Assembly (NCBI RefSeq): GCF_004362825.1
Contig: NZ_SNXZ01000001.1
Span: 930,001 to 994,000, forward strand
DNA: 64,000 bases
Reading direction: 5' to 3'
DNA from: Labedaea rhizosphaerae
Lineage (GTDB): Bacteria; Actinomycetota; Actinomycetes; Mycobacteriales; Pseudonocardiaceae
In this document: piece by piece, positions 1 to 7,847 of the stretch
How the letters are laid out: every line of letters starts with the position of its first letter
How positions within the stretch are numbered: position 1 is the stretch's first letter
Program-made: the position numbers and the translations under genes
The notes under the pieces: model-generated
Databases searched by the model: none
Seen by the model: only the letters and a program-made list of their open reading frames with translations
What the model was told of the DNA's origin: nothing

Positions 1-318
1 GGAGCGGCTCAGCGAGATCTGGCGCTCCTCGGTGACGGTCGCGGTGCGCAGCAGCAGCCGTCCCGACGGGTCGGCCTTGTCGACCGACGCCTCGAAGGAC
101 GCGCTGAACGCCTCGGTGCCGCGCTCGGGGTCGGCCGCCGTGATCATCCGGCCGGAGGCGCGCATGCGGTCGGCGGCGACCAGCAGCCGCACCGACTCCA
201 TGCTCGGCGGGCTGGCCCCCTGCCAGGTGATGATCACCGGGTGGCGCGTGGTGGCCGAGCGGGCCGGGGCCCGCTCGGCCCCAGCTCGCTCGGCTGTGCC
301 GTCGTGGGGCACGGTCAC
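1..318 (-). CDS. Hypothetical protein, 5' part only (possibly glycolipid-binding-like beta domain)
   Basis: N-terminal ~106 residues of a gene whose 3' end lies beyond position 1. The GTG start at 318 overlaps the TGA of the upstream antitoxin-like gene (GTGA), so the two are probably translationally coupled. No signal peptide is visible. After a low-complexity start comes a beta-rich stretch (ITWQG, then a basic R-x-R-x-SGR segment, then LLLRTATVTEERQ). This resembles actinobacterial proteins annotated as glycolipid-binding domain proteins, but the match is by eye only and the family call is weak. The coding call rests on the overlap and codon bias. Confidence 0.55.
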   Translation of the reverse strand, partial: MTVPHDGTAERAGAERAPARSATTRHPVIITWQGASPPSMESVRLLVAADRMRASGRMITAADPERGTEAFSASFEASVDKADPSGRLLLRTATVTEERQISLSRS

Positions 319-521
319 GCGGTGCCGCCCTGGTCGGTCGGCTTGTCCTTGTCCGGGATGGCGTCCTGGATCTTGTCCACGACCTTGTCCACCTGCTCGT
401 CGTGCCCGAACCGCTTCTTGGCGAAGTCGCCGGCCTTCTCGACGCCCTGTTCGATCTGCTCGCCGTGCTTCTCGACCAGGTCGGCCGCCTTGTTCTTCAA
501 CTCGTTGAAGTCGATTCCCAT
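315..521 (-). CDS. MT0933/Rv0909-like putative antitoxin
   Basis: 68-residue, highly charged helical protein. It begins MGIDFNELKNKAADLVEKHG and continues with QIEQGVEKAGDFAKKRFG, the pattern of the MT0933_antitox family; in M. tuberculosis Rv0909 is paired with the SRPBCC-fold toxin Rv0910. The ATG at 521 is preceded by GGAGCACC. The downstream partner here (overlapping by 4 nt) is not an obvious SRPBCC protein, so a toxin-antitoxin role is doubtful. Similar orphans are common in actinobacteria and may simply be stress or envelope-associated small proteins. The family call is from residue pattern; the function is inferred. Confidence 0.7.
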   Translation of the reverse strand: MGIDFNELKNKAADLVEKHGEQIEQGVEKAGDFAKKRFGHDEQVDKVVDKIQDAIPDKDKPTDQGGTA

Positions 522-616
522 GGTGCTCCTTCGCACTCCCACGTCCGGCGGCCCTGAGCAGGGTACCCAAGCCGGACTCGCGTTCCCACTGTCGATGTCG
601 ACCGGGTGCGCCCACG

Positions 617-2569
617 CTACCCAGCGGAACCGGGTTGCGCGCCACGGCGCCTCGGCAGCAATCCGCCGACGCGCCAAGTCCGTCTCGGTCGCGTCGCCGC
701 AGGCCCGCGCAGCGTGCGCAACACCCCGTCCAGTTCCCTGGTGACGGCCTCGAGCTGGTCGGTCGCGGGCAACTCCAGCTTGGCGGGTTTGCGACCCTCA
801 CGCAGGGCGGCGGCAGCCTCGGTGACCCCGGCGGACAGCAGCGTGACGTCGGCCTGGTCGGGTGGCGGCGCGCCGCGTTCGATCTGCACCGCGACCTCGG
901 TGACCGCGTCGGTCATGCGTTCCAGGAACACGATCAGCGGCCACCACGCCGAGGCCGTCCGCCCCGCCTTCGACGGCTCGACGATCGCGCGCTGGAACAC
1001 CGTGCGCAGGTCCGAGAGCTCGCGGTATGCCTTGCGGCGCAACGCCGAACGGCCTTGCGGGGCGCCGGAGAGAGCGCGGTCGAGGTACGTGCCGACGGTG
1101 TCGCAGGTGCGGGCGAGCTGGTCGCCGACGTCGGCCTTGCGGCTGCCCGGCCAGAGCAGGTAGCCGAACACGACGACGATCAGGCAGCCGACCGCCGTGT
1201 CCACCAGACGCGCGACCACGAGGGTGAAGCTGCCCGAGTTGGCGAGGTCGAGCTGCACGATCACCAGCGGCGTGACGAACGTGGAGAACATGCCGTAGTT
1301 GCGCACCTGGCCGACCGGCAGCATCGCCGCGACCACCGCCATCACGATCACCAGCAGCCAGCCGTGCGGGGCGAGCGCGAGCAGTCCCGCGCCGAGCACC
1401 ACGCCGACGGCCGTCCCGCCCGCGCGCAGCACCGCCCGGCCGAACACCGAACCGAAGTCGGGCTTGAGCACGATGGCGACGGTCAGCGCGACCCAGTTGG
1501 CGTGGTCGAGGGAGAGCACGATGCCGACGAGCTCGGCGAGCGTGACGCAGACGGTCAGCCGAAGTACGAACAACCACGTCTGTGGGCCGGTGATGGTGGT
1601 GTCCGCGAGCCGGCGCAGACGTTCGCCGACCGTCGCCTTCTCCTTGCTCGGCGTCGTGCCGCGGGCGTCGTCGTCGCGGTCGTGCACCCGGCGCAGGGCG
1701 TCGTGCAGAGCGGACGAGGCGTCGGGCAGGGGCGGGAACGGCTCGTCCTTGCGGATCGCGTCGGCCAGCGCATCGATGTGGTTGATGAGGGTGTCGTCCG
1801 GCCGGTCGCGTGCCGCGACGGTGGCCACGCTCGCCTCGATGAGCGGGGTCGTCGCGGTGAGCAGGGTGAGCAGGTTGCGGTAGGCCTGGTTCCGGCCCGA
1901 AAGGCGGGAACGGGCGTCGAGCAGCCGGTCGTAGGCGACGTTGATGGCCGCGGTCGCGCGGAGCCGAGCCGGGCGGGCGGCCGGGGTTCCGGTGCCGCGC
2001 AGCATGTCGGCGAGGGCGTCGTAGACGTTCGCGATGGCCGTGCGTTCCGGCGCGGTGGCTCGGACCGGCCAGGCGCCGATGGCGAGGAGCATCGCGAACG
2101 CGGCGCCCGCGGCGAAGCAGCCGAGCGCGGTCAGCGGCGGTGCGGTCTGCGCCGAGCCGACCACGGTGAAGACGAGGAGCTGCAGGCCCGCACGGGAGGC
2201 GATGTCGCCGTTGACGCTGATCAAGGCCGAGAGGACCGCGACCACCACGACCATCGCGCCGGAGAGCCACGCGGTGCTGCCGGTGGCCGTGCCGGTGAAG
2301 AAGCCGAGGGCACCGGCCGTGATCACGTAGCCGATGCGGCGGGTGCGGTACCAGTAGGGGCCGTCGGTGTCGGCGAGCGTGGCGCAGAGACCGCCGATGG
2401 ACGCGAGCACGCCGAGGTCCAGCCGCCCGGCCGCCATCCCCGCGGCGACCGGCCCCGCGATGCCGGCGGTGGCGCGGGCGACCCGCTTCCACGGGACCGG
2501 AGCGGGCGCCGGGCGCAGCAACTGGACGAGCCAGTGCGGCGCCTGCGGTTCCGTCCGGACCGTGGTCAT
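617..2569 (-). CDS. FUSC-family inner-membrane protein (putative aromatic acid exporter)
   Basis: 650 residues with the duplicated architecture of FUSC transporters. A first bundle of about six membrane helices (residues ~35-165) is followed by a ~190-residue cytosolic helical region, a second six-helix bundle (~350-490, including LTVAIVLKPDFGSVFGRAVLRAGGT-like FUSC signature residues) and a cytosolic tail. Family members (AaeB, PET family) export aromatic carboxylates or related compounds; the substrate here is unknown. The ATG at 2569 was chosen because the reading frame upstream runs into the 22-bp tandem repeat array. The antitoxin-like gene follows 95 nt downstream. Confidence 0.85.
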   Translation of the reverse strand: MTTVRTEPQAPHWLVQLLRPAPAPVPWKRVARATAGIAGPVAAGMAAGRLDLGVLASIGGLCATLADTDGPYWYRTRRIGYVITAGALGFFTGTATGSTAWLSGAMVVVVAVLSALISVNGDIASRAGLQLLVFTVVGSAQTAPPLTALGCFAAGAAFAMLLAIGAWPVRATAPERTAIANVYDALADMLRGTGTPAARPARLRATAAINVAYDRLLDARSRLSGRNQAYRNLLTLLTATTPLIEASVATVAARDRPDDTLINHIDALADAIRKDEPFPPLPDASSALHDALRRVHDRDDDARGTTPSKEKATVGERLRRLADTTITGPQTWLFVLRLTVCVTLAELVGIVLSLDHANWVALTVAIVLKPDFGSVFGRAVLRAGGTAVGVVLGAGLLALAPHGWLLVIVMAVVAAMLPVGQVRNYGMFSTFVTPLVIVQLDLANSGSFTLVVARLVDTAVGCLIVVVFGYLLWPGSRKADVGDQLARTCDTVGTYLDRALSGAPQGRSALRRKAYRELSDLRTVFQRAIVEPSKAGRTASAWWPLIVFLERMTDAVTEVAVQIERGAPPPDQADVTLLSAGVTEAAAALREGRKPAKLELPATDQLEAVTRELDGVLRTLRGPAATRPRRTWRVGGLLPRRRGAQPGSAG

Positions 2570-2645
2570 GTTGTGCACGGTAAGGGACTTCGGCCGCCTG
2601 TCGCACTTGCTCGCGGCGGAGCTGGGACGGGCGCGGCCGAAGTGT

Positions 2646-2845
2646 GGGACACGCCCAGCCGGACCGAGGGACACACCCGACGGGGACGAGGGACACACCC
2701 AGCTGGAACGAGGGACACACCCAGCTGGAACGAGGGACACACCCGGTCGGAACGAGGGACACACCCGGTCGGAACGAGGGACACACCCGGTCGGAGCGGG
2801 GGACACACCCGGCGGGAGTGTGGGACACGCCCGGTTGGAAGGTGG
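2646..2845. repeat. 22-bp tandem repeat array, nine units
   Basis: The word GGGACAC recurs at exactly 22-nt spacing (units start near 2646, 2668, 2690, 2712, 2734, 2756, 2778, 2800, 2822). The common core is GGGACACACCCGG followed by a more variable half. Three middle units are identical. The period is not a multiple of three, so all frames stay open without coding meaning. It lies ~75 nt upstream of the FUSC gene start. Confidence 0.9.
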
Positions 2846-2921
2846 GCATGGGCTGGGTGGTGGGCCGGGTGGTTGGGCTGGGATTGGTGGGGAGGGCTTG
2901 GGCTACGTCTTGTTGTCTCGC

Positions 2922-3043
2922 GCGCGTAAGCAGACCCCACCCGTCCCGGGGGCTCCCCGAGGTCCAGTCTATCGATTTCTGGGGGGTTCAAACCGGCTGT
3001 GGGTGAATCTGTGGACAACTGGGTGCCTGTGGAAAACCTCGAA
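2922..3043 (-). repeat. Dispersed ~120-bp repeat with two DnaA-box-like words (copy 1)
   Basis: Read on the minus strand it carries TTTTCCACA and TTGTCCACA (3028-3036 and 3010-3018), then ~60 nt later CTCGGGGAGCCC and GGGTGGGGTCTG. The same order, the same 18-nt box spacing and much of the same sequence recur on the plus strand at 25379-25504. Confidence 0.75.
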
Positions 3044-3071
3044 AGCACAAGGGCCGAAAGTACTGAAAACA

Positions 3072-3113
3072 ACAAAGAGGGCCGGCTCGCATTTGCGAGC
3101 CGGCCCTCTTTGT
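3072..3113 (-). terminator. Rho-independent terminator of the thioester surface protein gene
   Basis: A perfect ~20-bp stem (ACAAAGAGGGCCGGCTCGCA and its complement) with a tiny loop, 15 nt after the minus-strand stop at 3128, followed on the minus strand by a T-rich run (TTTGTTGTTTT). Confidence 0.9.
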
Positions 3114-3127
3114 CGGATCAGGTGTTG

Positions 3128-4249
3128 CTAGGCGCGACGGCGGCGCTGGAACAGCAGGGCGCCGACGCCCGCACCGACCAGGACCACGCCCACCAGGACG
3201 GGCACGAAGATCGACGCACCGGTGTTGGCCAGGCCGCCACCGTTGCTGCCCTGCGGGGCCGGCGGGGTGGTGGTCGTGGTCTTCGGCGCGACGGTCCAGC
3301 TGGCGTTGGCCGAGGCCTCGAGCTCGGTGTCCGTACCGGTGGCCACGATCAGGGTCTGGCTCGGCTTCTCCGCGTAGTTGTCACCGACGAACAGGCGGCC
3401 GGTGTCGAAGTGCGCGTTGGCCTTCACGGTCAGCGTGGCCGAACCGGCGGCGGCATCCGCGGGCACGCTCAGGTAGACCTTGCTGCCGTTCTTCAGGGTG
3501 CCGGAGGCGATCGCCTTGCCGTCGGCGTCGGTGATCTTCACGCCTTCCGGCAGCTCGCTCGTGAGCTCCTTGATCGTGCCGTTGGTCTTGATGGTGAACG
3601 GGCCGAGCTTGTCGCCCGACTTGCCCTTGATCGAGTCCGGCGTGAGGGCCAGCGAGGGGTTCTCGTTCTCCTCGATGCCGACGTTCTTCGGGCCGGTCAG
3701 GTACTGGTACAGCGCGACGATGTCGGCCTGGTCATCGGCGTCACCCTGGTTCGGGGCCACCATGTCCTTGCCGTCGCTGAAGTGCCAGATGGCGGCCTGC
3801 GTGGCGGTGATCGCCTCACGGGCGTCGAGACCGTCGTGGAACTGGATGGCGGTGTCCCCGGCGATCGCCGCGAGGTCGCCGTTGTGGGCGGCCGGGTAGC
3901 TGTTGTGCAGCACCCAGTTGATCTTGGCCCGGTTCTGGTTGAACGGCAGGTTCTTGTCCGGGTAGCTGTCCCACGGCTTCTCGGTCATCCCGTGCTGCCG
4001 GTCCAGGTTGACGTCGATCTGCACGCAGTAGGTCTGCAGGACGGTGCCGTCGTCGAGCTTCAGCTTGATCAGCGAGGTCTGCAGCGCTTCGTTCTCGCCC
4101 TGCATCTTGACGGAGTACCCGTCCTCACCACCTGGCTGGTACGTGCCGTGTGCGGGGGTGTCAGCGTAAGCCGGCAGTGCCGCGACGAGCAGCGCGACCG
4201 AGCCGGTGAGAACCGCTGCGCCCACACGGGCAATGCTGCGACGTCCCAT
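3128..4249 (-). CDS. Sortase-anchored thioester-domain (TED/TQXA) surface protein
   Basis: 373 residues. A signal peptide (1-29, cleavage after AYA) is followed by a thioester domain. The internal thioester pair can be seen as Cys75 (TYCVQID) and Gln151 (ATQAAIWHFSDG), which in this family form a reactive Cys-Gln bond for covalent attachment to host or surface amines. Ig-like/beta modules follow to ~330. The C-terminus has a LANTG sorting motif (340-344), a hydrophobic span and RRRRA, typical of class E sortase substrates. RBS GAGGAG precedes the ATG at 4249. No sortase is in this window. It is a monocistronic gene with its own terminator. Confidence 0.9.
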   Translation of the reverse strand: MGRRSIARVGAAVLTGSVALLVAALPAYADTPAHGTYQPGGEDGYSVKMQGENEALQTSLIKLKLDDGTVLQTYCVQIDVNLDRQHGMTEKPWDSYPDKNLPFNQNRAKINWVLHNSYPAAHNGDLAAIAGDTAIQFHDGLDAREAITATQAAIWHFSDGKDMVAPNQGDADDQADIVALYQYLTGPKNVGIEENENPSLALTPDSIKGKSGDKLGPFTIKTNGTIKELTSELPEGVKITDADGKAIASGTLKNGSKVYLSVPADAAAGSATLTVKANAHFDTGRLFVGDNYAEKPSQTLIVATGTDTELEASANASWTVAPKTTTTTPPAPQGSNGGGLANTGASIFVPVLVGVVLVGAGVGALLFQRRRRA

Positions 4250-4446
4250 GACTCTCCTCGGAGCTAGTGAGCGGCGTCCACAGTGACCGTCACCCTGCGG
4301 TGCACACGGGAAACCGAATTGTGGCGCGGACTCTACCGAGCGAAGCGATCACTGCCCGAACGGGGTCCACAAAAGGACAATCGTTACTCCAAATGGGCGC
4401 ATTGCTTGTTGCATGGGCAATTAGAGCAACAGTTGTCAGGACGTCC

Positions 4447-4466
4447 GCCAGGCCGCGCGGCCTGGC
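4447..4466. promoter_or_regulatory. 20-bp perfect palindrome upstream of 4479 gene
   Basis: GCCAGGCCGCGCGGCCTGGC, perfectly self-complementary, ending 12 nt before the GTG start at 4479. It could be a repressor site or a leader hairpin; no cognate regulator is adjacent. Confidence 0.5.
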
Positions 4467-4478
4467 TATCGTTGATCC

Positions 4479-5360
4479 GTGAGCGATTCCCCGGACGAGA
4501 ACGACGACACCGTCGTCGGCGGCACCGGGTCGCACCCGCCCACGAGCGAGTACCCGGCCGACGTGCTGTCGCCGACCGGACACCTCCCCGCTTCCGGGCA
4601 ACTGCCGGCACCGCCACCACCACGTCGATCGCGCGCCCAGACCCTCGTGGTCGGCGGGAGCATCGCGGCGATCGTGCTCGTCGTCGCCGCGGTCGTGCTC
4701 ATCGTGGCGACCAACCGCGGCGGCGGCCAGGCCGGGCAACCCACCGGGGCGCCCCGGACGTCGGCCGTGCCGCCAACCACCTCGGCCAGCACCACGCCCG
4801 CGACTTCCTCGACGCCACCGCCGTCGCACACCGAGCGCTGGCACCCGGTCGCGGGCGCCTCGTCGTCCGGGCTCACCTACTCCGTGCCGCAGGACTGGGC
4901 GAACAGCTCGAAGCCCCGGTCCACCGGGCGCGGCGAGCAGTGGGGCGGGGTCGCGGAGTTCGGCACCTACCAATGCCCGCAAGGCCGCTACACCCGCGGT
5001 TTCGTGGCCAGCGGCAAGGCGCCCACCGGTGACCAGACCGACCTCGGCGCGCTGGCCGGCGACTACGCCGACGCGCTGGCCAAGCACTGGTACGGCGAAC
5101 CGCGCATCGAGACCGGCACCCCGCAGCAGCGCCAGGTCGACGGGCACGAAGCCGTTCTGGTGACGGCCAAGTTGAGCATCGACCCGGAAAACCCGGACTG
5201 CGACGCCAGTTCCGCCGAAGTCCTCGTGCTGGCCGTGAAGCTCGACCGAGGGGTCGGCGTGCTCGCCGCGGTGAACGACCTCGAAGGCGGCCCTTCGGAC
5301 CCGCCGTGTGCGCCGGATGGAGTCATCCAACAGATCCTCAGCACGGTGAAGGTTCGCTAA
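4479..5360 (+). CDS. Single-pass membrane protein with extracellular domain (DUF8017-like), unknown function
   Basis: 293 residues: Pro-rich cytosolic N-terminus (1-50), one membrane helix (~57-80, TLVVGGSIAAIVLVVAAVVL), a Thr/Pro linker and an extracellular domain (~125-293). The domain contains SYVPQDW-like and EQWGGVAEFGTYQCPQGRY segments and three cysteines. This layout recurs in actinomycete proteins annotated DUF8017; the assignment is by resemblance only. The GTG start at 4479 is immediately downstream of a 20-bp palindrome. It diverges from the thioester surface protein (229-bp gap), suggesting an envelope role. Confidence 0.75.
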   Translation: MSDSPDENDDTVVGGTGSHPPTSEYPADVLSPTGHLPASGQLPAPPPPRRSRAQTLVVGGSIAAIVLVVAAVVLIVATNRGGGQAGQPTGAPRTSAVPPTTSASTTPATSSTPPPSHTERWHPVAGASSSGLTYSVPQDWANSSKPRSTGRGEQWGGVAEFGTYQCPQGRYTRGFVASGKAPTGDQTDLGALAGDYADALAKHWYGEPRIETGTPQQRQVDGHEAVLVTAKLSIDPENPDCDASSAEVLVLAVKLDRGVGVLAAVNDLEGGPSDPPCAPDGVIQQILSTVKVR

Positions 5361-5430
5361 AGCGACCAATCCTGTTGGATTTTTTCTCGATGTGGTTCTT
5401 TTCTGGTGATCAATGCGGCAGGCTCCCCGG

Positions 5431-5474
5431 TGGATCGTCCCTGACCACGATTCAGCGGAAAGGCAGCAGCACGC
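5431..5474 (+). promoter_or_regulatory. Conserved leader of hydrolase paralogue 1
   Basis: TGGATCGTCC, then CACGATTCAGCGGAAAGGC ending at the start codon. The same block precedes the two paralogues downstream (7002-7039 strongly, 6072-6112 partly). It includes the RBS (GGAAAGG). Confidence 0.6.
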
Positions 5475-6023
5475 ATGTCCCTACCGTCCGCACGCCCCCT
5501 CCCGGTCAAGGTCGCAGCTCTGACCGCCGGCGCCGCGTTGGCCCTGGTCACCGCATTCGCCGGCACGTCTTCCGCCGCCACGGGCGCGGAGGTCACCCCA
5601 CTCACCGACGCCTGCAGCATCGCCGGTACCGGCGACCCGCACACGTGCGCCCAGGCCGTGACGTGGGCCAAGAACCACATCACCACGACCTACCACGCCG
5701 AGTACTACAACGCGTGCGACCACATCGTCGGGCTCGCCTACGGGTTCCCGCACAGCGGTTCGGTCACCGCGATCGCGCACTGGCGGGCGATCCCCGGCAG
5801 CTTCAAGCACGCAGGCGACCGCTCGGTGCCCGCCGGCGGCCTCGCGTTCTTCAGCACCTCGTCCTCCGGCCACGTGATGATCTCCATCGGCAGCGGCGAG
5901 TTCGTCTCCAACGACATCCACGGCAACGGCACCTACACCAAGACGACCATCGGCGAGATCGAGAGCAAGTGGGGCGCGAGCTACCTGGGCTGGGCCCAGC
6001 CCTGGTTCCAGTACAACCACTGA
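5475..6023 (+). CDS. Secreted NlpC/P60-like cell-wall hydrolase, paralogue 1 (no SH3b)
   Basis: 182 residues with a signal peptide (1-~35, ending SSAATG) and one catalytic domain. Cys81 (CDHIVGLAYG) and His133 (SGHVMISIG) occupy the positions of the NlpC/P60 or CHAP Cys-His pair, and VSND (144-147) supplies the likely polar third residue. The PAGGLAFFSTSS stretch is the usual loop before the His strand. Such enzymes cut peptidoglycan peptides. Unlike the next two paralogues it lacks an SH3b domain. The last ~135 residues are nearly identical across the three copies. Confidence 0.85.
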   Translation: MSLPSARPLPVKVAALTAGAALALVTAFAGTSSAATGAEVTPLTDACSIAGTGDPHTCAQAVTWAKNHITTTYHAEYYNACDHIVGLAYGFPHSGSVTAIAHWRAIPGSFKHAGDRSVPAGGLAFFSTSSSGHVMISIGSGEFVSNDIHGNGTYTKTTIGEIESKWGASYLGWAQPWFQYNH

Positions 6024-6071
6024 CTCCTCAAGCCCCACAACGGAATGCGCGCGCGAACCGAGCGCCGCACC

Positions 6072-6112
6072 TGGGGTCGTCTCTTGCCCAAGATCAGCGG
6101 AAAGGCAACACC
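6072..6112 (+). promoter_or_regulatory. Conserved leader of hydrolase paralogue 2
   Basis: TGGGGTCGTC then AGATCAGCGGAAAGGCA just before the ATG, a diverged version of the leader at 5431. Only 89 nt separate it from paralogue 1, so read-through is also possible. Confidence 0.5.
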
Positions 6113-6889
6113 ATGAGGGTTCTCCCCGTCCGTCGCTTACCGGTGAAGATCGCCATCCTCGCCGCGGGCACCGCGGCCGCCTCGCTCACCTTCCTGGCCG
6201 GCAGCGCGGCCGCGGCGACCGGCACCGTGCACACCAGCTCGGGCGCGGCGGTCAACGTGCGCTCCGCCCCGCACACCAGCGCGAGCATCGTCGGCTCGAA
6301 GGCCAACGGCGCGACGGTCACCATCACCTGCCAGACCCACGGTGACACCGTGACCGGCAAGTACGGCACCAGCGACATCTGGGACAAGATCAGTTCCGGC
6401 GGTTACATCTCGGACACCTACGTCTACACCGGATCCGACGGCACGGTCGCCCCCGCGTGCGGCAGCACGTCGACCGGCTGCAGCACGTCCGGCACCGGCG
6501 ACCCGCACACCTGCGCGCAGGCCGTCACGTGGGCCAAGAACCACATCACCACGAGCTACCACTCGGACTACTACCGGCGCTGCGATCACATCGTCGGCCT
6601 CGCGTACGGCTTCCCGGCCAGCGGCTCGGTCACGGCTTACGCGCACTGGCAGGCGATCCCGAGCAGCAAGAAGCACGCCGGTGACCGCTCGGTGCCCGCG
6701 GGTGGTCTCGCGTTCTTCAGCACCTCGTCCGCGGGGCACGTGATGATCTCCATCGGTGGCGGCACGTTCGTGTCCAACGACATCCACGGCAACGGCACGT
6801 ACACCAAGACCACCATCGGCGAGATCGAGAGCAAGTGGGGCGCCCACTACCTCGGCTGGGCCCAGCCCTGGTTCCAGTACAACCACTGA
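6113..6889 (+). CDS. Secreted SH3b + NlpC/P60-like hydrolase, paralogue 2
   Basis: 258 residues. Signal peptide 1-~32 (GSAAAATG), then a bacterial SH3 domain (~33-115, with AVNVRSAPHTSASIVG and DIWDKI typical of SH3_3), a Cys-rich linker and the same catalytic domain as its neighbours with Cys157 and His209. SH3b modules usually bind peptidoglycan, so this copy is probably wall-targeted. The ATG at 6113 follows GGAAAGG. It is the middle gene of a three-gene tandem family. Confidence 0.85.
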   Translation: MRVLPVRRLPVKIAILAAGTAAASLTFLAGSAAAATGTVHTSSGAAVNVRSAPHTSASIVGSKANGATVTITCQTHGDTVTGKYGTSDIWDKISSGGYISDTYVYTGSDGTVAPACGSTSTGCSTSGTGDPHTCAQAVTWAKNHITTSYHSDYYRRCDHIVGLAYGFPASGSVTAYAHWQAIPSSKKHAGDRSVPAGGLAFFSTSSAGHVMISIGGGTFVSNDIHGNGTYTKTTIGEIESKWGAHYLGWAQPWFQYNH

Positions 6890-6904
6890 CGGTTCCACGG
6901 CTTT

Positions 6905-6929
6905 GCCCTGCCGGTGTCACCGGCGGGGC
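6905..6929 (+). terminator. Hairpin terminator after paralogue 2
   Basis: 12-bp stem GCCCTGCCGGTG/CACCGGCGGGGC with one mismatch, 15 nt after the stop. There is no immediate T-run; an ATTTTTT run lies ~20 nt on. Confidence 0.6.
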
Positions 6930-7001
6930 AGGCCGTAGGCCACTCGGTTAAATTTTTTCCCGCTTCTTGTTCTCATCGTTAGATGCCGTCACGCTGATCG
7001 C

Positions 7002-7039
7002 TGGATCGTCCCGGCTCACGATCAGCGAAAGGCAGCATT
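7002..7039 (+). promoter_or_regulatory. Conserved leader of hydrolase paralogue 3
   Basis: TGGATCGTCCC then CACGATCAGCGAAAGGCAGC up to the ATG at 7040, closely matching 5431-5474. An AT-rich stretch (AAATTTTTT) ~50 nt upstream is shared in character with paralogue 1. Confidence 0.6.
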
Positions 7040-7813
7040 ATGTCCATAATGTCCATTCGCGCACTGCCAACCAGGGTCGCGGTCCTGGCCTCCGGCGCCG
7101 CGCTGGCCCTGCTCACGGTCTTCACCGGGAGCGCGGCCGCGGCGACCGGCACCGTGCACACCGACTCCGGGGCGTCGGTCAACGTCCACTCCGGTCCGTA
7201 CACGTCGTCGAGCGTGACCGGTTCGGTAGCCAACGGCGCCACGGTCACCATCACCTGCCAGACCCACGGCGACACCGTCACCGGCAAGTACGGCACCAGC
7301 GACATCTGGGACAAGATCAGCACCGGCTACATCACCGACACCTACGTCTACACCGGATCCGACGGCACCGTCGCGCCCGCGTGCAGCACCGGCACCACGG
7401 CGTGCAGCACGTCCGGCCTCGGCGACCCGCACACCTGCGCGCAGGCGGTGACGTGGGCGAACAACCACATCTCGACGAGCTACAACTCCGACTACTACAA
7501 CCGTTGCGACCACATCGTCGGGCTCGCGTACGGCTTCCCGGCCAGCGGCTCGGTCACCGCGATCGCGCACTGGAACGCGGTGCCCAGCAGCTACAAGCAC
7601 GCGGGTGACCGCTCGGTCCCGGCGGGCGGACTGGCATTCTTCAGCACCTCGTCGGCCGGCCACGTGATGATCTCCATCGGTGGCGGCACGTTCGTGTCCA
7701 ACGACATCCACGGCAACGGCACCTACACCAAGACCACGATCTCGGAGATCGAGAGCAAGTGGGGTGCGCACTACCTGGGCTGGACCCAGCCCTGGTTCCA
7801 GTACAACCACTGA
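7040..7813 (+). CDS. Secreted SH3b + NlpC/P60-like hydrolase, paralogue 3
   Basis: 257 residues with the same order as paralogue 2: signal peptide, SH3b (~35-115), linker with Cys pairs, catalytic domain with Cys156 and His208, ending in the shared QPWFQYNH. A start nine bases downstream (second Met) is possible. It has its own upstream AT-rich region and leader after the terminator of paralogue 2, so it is probably transcribed separately. It ends at the convergent hairpin shared with the DUF885 gene. Confidence 0.85.
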   Translation: MSIMSIRALPTRVAVLASGAALALLTVFTGSAAAATGTVHTDSGASVNVHSGPYTSSSVTGSVANGATVTITCQTHGDTVTGKYGTSDIWDKISTGYITDTYVYTGSDGTVAPACSTGTTACSTSGLGDPHTCAQAVTWANNHISTSYNSDYYNRCDHIVGLAYGFPASGSVTAIAHWNAVPSSYKHAGDRSVPAGGLAFFSTSSAGHVMISIGGGTFVSNDIHGNGTYTKTTISEIESKWGAHYLGWTQPWFQYNH

Positions 7814-7815
7814 TC

Positions 7816-7847
7816 GTTCAGGGCTGGGCCTTGGCCCAGCCCTGAAC
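7816..7847. terminator. Bidirectional terminator between convergent genes
   Basis: Perfect 15-bp stem GTTCAGGGCTGGGCC/GGCCCAGCCCTGAAC with a TT loop. The hairpin is built from the last codons of the minus-strand DUF885 gene and begins 3 nt after the plus-strand stop. Confidence 0.8.

Noticed and set aside
2646-2845. CRISPR-like array
   Set aside because: Units are contiguous without unique spacers, and no cas genes are near; it is a simple 22-bp tandem repeat.
2566-3075. Minus-strand frame of 169 codons spanning the tandem repeats and the dispersed element
   Set aside because: Its peptide mirrors repeats and DnaA-box-like words, with no RBS or codon bias; the second element copy gives a similar false peptide at 25416-25570.
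4250-4478. Small genes in the divergent gap
   Set aside because: Short frames lack RBS and codon bias; only promoter sequence and a palindrome are supported.
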